A DNA stretch of 7,807 nucleotides from Chitinophagaceae bacterium (GTDB lineage: Bacteria > Bacteroidota > Bacteroidia > Chitinophagales > Chitinophagaceae), in contig JAEUVI010000157.1 in assembly GCA_016787105.1 (NCBI GenBank), forward strand, positions 1-7,807, written 5' to 3'. The notes under the pieces are model-generated. The model was not told the DNA's origin. It was given only the letters and a program-made list of their open reading frames with translations, and searched no databases. The position numbers and the translations under genes are program-made. Shown piece after piece: positions 6,366-7,807 of the stretch; the first letter of the stretch is position 1, and each line of letters opens with the position of its first letter.

Positions 6366-6405
6366 GTCATTACTATGTTATAATTATAATCATATTAAGC
6401 CCCCC
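6354..6405 (+). promoter_or_regulatory. Antiterminator pairing of the trp attenuator
   Basis: GGGGTGCT (6354-6361), inside the end of the leader frame, can pair with AGCCCCCC (6398-6405), the 5' arm of the terminator: seven pairs and one T/C mismatch at 6358/6401. Skipping G6362, TAA (6363-6365) can also pair with TTA (6395-6397). Forming this pairing removes the terminator's 5' arm, so the two structures exclude each other. With a ribosome stalled on the Trp codons, its leading edge should reach about 6343-6351, leaving 6354-6361 free. That estimate uses general ribosome footprint size. Confidence 0.72.
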
Positions 6406-6431
6406 GAATAATAACCGGGGGGCTTTTCTTT
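6397..6431 (+). terminator. Intrinsic terminator of the trp attenuator
   Basis: AAGCCCCCCG (6397-6406) pairs with CGGGGGGCTT (6416-6425) as a perfect ten-base stem containing six consecutive C-G pairs, with a 9-base AT-rich loop. It runs directly into TTTTCTTT (6424-6431). This is the strongest hairpin in the window. It ends 15 bases before the trpE start, so it can only make sense as a conditional stop ahead of trpE. Confidence 0.92.
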
Positions 6432-6446
6432 AACAGAAATGGGACT

Positions 6447-7807
6447 ATGAAGAAAATAGTGTTAAAAACAGAGTGTAAGCGGTTGCTGGCGGATGTGTAC
6501 ACGCCGGTGGGTATCTACCTGCGGTTGCGCGACCGATTCCGCGATACGATACTGCTGGAAAGTACCGATAACCATGCCGCTGAAAACAGCTATTCGTTTA
6601 TATGCATCAATGCAATTGCGGGTATGGAAATTACGTCTACAAAAAGCATCGAGTTTAAATACCCGGGCCAAAAACCGGAAAGAACAGAAATAAAAGATGT
6701 GGCGGCAGTACCCGGAATTATCTGGGATTTCATGAAACAGTTTGCTCCTGAAAAATCAACAACAAAAGAAGCTGCATATGCGCAGGGATTGTTTGGATAC
6801 GCTACTTATGATGCTATACAATTTTTCGAAACAATTAAATTAAAATCTTCTGTTGCTTCGCAAAAGAATAGTAACGAAAATAATCCTGCCATACCACTCA
6901 TGCGTTACCGCTTGTACCAGTATGTTATAGTGTTCAACCACTTCAAGGATGAATTATTTATTTGCGAGAATAGTACTGTGGGACTTGAAAGTGAATTGCA
7001 ACTGGTGGAGTCACTGATACGCAGCAAGGATGTTCCTGTGTTTCCATTCAAAGCAAATGGCAAGGAAACATCCAATATGACAGATGAGGATTATAGAAGC
7101 ATGGTGGAGAAAGGAATCAAAAGTTGTTTGCGTGGTGATGTATTCCAGATTGTATTAAGCCGCAAGTTCGAAAAATCATTTACAGGTGATGAGTTCAACG
7201 TATATCGTGCATTACGCAGTGTCAATCCTTCTCCCTATTTATTCTTTTATGATTATGGTGATTATAAGCTGATGGGTTCTTCTCCCGAATCACAAATATT
7301 AATTACAAAAGGAAAAGCAATTGTACATCCGATAGCAGGAACTTTTAAGCGTACCGGAGATGATGCGATTGATGAAAAAGAAACAGAACGACTGCTGCTG
7401 GATGCAAAAGAAAACGCGGAGCATGTAATGCTGGTTGATCTGGCACGTAATGATCTGAGCCGTGTATGTGATGACGTGAAAGTGGCACATTATCGCGAAG
7501 TGCAATACTATTCTCATGTCATTCACCTTGTGAGTGAAGTGACAGGTAAAGTGCGTGAAGGAAGCAATCCTTTTGAATTGCTGGCTAAAACATTTCCTGC
7601 TGGTACTTTGAGCGGTGCACCAAAATTCAAAGCAATGGAATTAATAGACAGTTTCGAGCCGACTTCCAGAAGTTACTATGGCGGCGCTCTCGGATTTATG
7701 GGTTTTGATGGCACCTGCATTCATGCTATTATGATCCGCACATTTATGAGTAAGAACAATACCTTGATTTACCAGGCGGGTGCTGGTATTGTTGCTGCAA
7801 GTAAACC
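6447..7807 (+). CDS. trpE: Anthranilate synthase component I (3' end beyond the window)
   Basis: TrpE converts chorismate to anthranilate, the first committed step of tryptophan synthesis, using ammonia delivered by the TrpG glutaminase. The frame is open for 453 codons to the right edge; I estimate a few tens of residues are missing. Seen: LLES at about 37-40 and the following SYSFI, in the N-terminal region that binds tryptophan for feedback inhibition in relatives; then the chorismate-binding domain with DVFQIVLSRKFE, NPSPYLFFYDYG, GSSPES, HPIAGTFKRTGDD, DLARNDLSRV, HVIHLVSEVTG, TFPAGTLSGAPKFKAMELI and YGGALGFMGFDG, ending in QAGAGIVAASK at the edge. Starting at ATG 6447 gives the usual N-terminal spacing; the ATG at 6439 stops after three codons. 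The gene lies right behind the trp attenuator, so it should be controlled both by Trp-tRNA charging and by feedback. trpG and later genes would lie beyond the edge. Confidence 0.96.
   Translation, partial: MKKIVLKTECKRLLADVYTPVGIYLRLRDRFRDTILLESTDNHAAENSYSFICINAIAGMEITSTKSIEFKYPGQKPERTEIKDVAAVPGIIWDFMKQFAPEKSTTKEAAYAQGLFGYATYDAIQFFETIKLKSSVASQKNSNENNPAIPLMRYRLYQYVIVFNHFKDELFICENSTVGLESELQLVESLIRSKDVPVFPFKANGKETSNMTDEDYRSMVEKGIKSCLRGDVFQIVLSRKFEKSFTGDEFNVYRALRSVNPSPYLFFYDYGDYKLMGSSPESQILITKGKAIVHPIAGTFKRTGDDAIDEKETERLLLDAKENAEHVMLVDLARNDLSRVCDDVKVAHYREVQYYSHVIHLVSEVTGKVREGSNPFELLAKTFPAGTLSGAPKFKAMELIDSFEPTSRSYYGGALGFMGFDGTCIHAIMIRTFMSKNNTLIYQAGAGIVAASK

Noticed and set aside
6462..6693. Open frames on both strands near the start of trpE
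   Set aside because: Both overlap the continuous trpE frame starting at 6447, which carries the known anthranilate synthase motifs.

Overview
The window looks like a 7.8-kb piece of a chromosome from a Bacteroidetes bacterium, most likely Chitinophagaceae-like. The reasons are a fused bifunctional HisB, absence of clear Shine-Dalgarno sequences with A-rich leaders instead, promoter candidates of the TTG / TAnnTTTG type, the style of the two secreted proteins (one matching the DUF922 pattern, one DsrE-like), and moderately AT-rich coding. Both ends cut through genes (hisD on the left, trpE on the right), so this is probably a whole draft contig or a fragment of one. The genus is inference, not shown by the sequence.

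Layout. (1) 2-3002, plus strand: the middle of a histidine operon. The C-terminal part of hisD is followed by a 248-bp spacer rich in inverted repeats, then hisC and hisB, which overlap by four bases (ATGA). HisC makes histidinol phosphate from imidazole acetol phosphate. HisB supplies both the dehydratase step before it and the phosphatase step after it, and HisD oxidises histidinol to histidine, so the visible genes cover the last four steps. hisH, hisA, hisF and hisI do not follow hisB. (2) 3138-3956, plus: murQ, MurNAc-6-phosphate etherase for cell-wall sugar recycling, standing alone. (3) 3932-5134, minus: a secreted protein with a DUF922-like C-terminal region whose expected metal-binding residues look eroded. 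Its 3' end overlaps that of murQ by 25 bp. (4) 5318-5992, plus: a secreted DsrE-like protein. (5) 6265-6431: a compact tryptophan attenuator made of a promoter candidate, a 20-codon leader peptide with three consecutive Trp codons, a competing antiterminator pairing and a strong intrinsic terminator. (6) 6447 to the right edge: trpE, open to the end of the window.

The most interesting pieces are the trp attenuator, which seems to work with only one pair of competing RNA structures and may be translated from a nearly leaderless transcript; the extreme left edge, where hisD has an in-frame TGA in place of a conserved glycine next to two other unusual residues; the degenerate DUF922-like protein; and the nested palindromes between hisD and hisC. 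I found no CRISPR array, tRNA, rRNA, transposase or phage gene, and no clear new multi-gene system.
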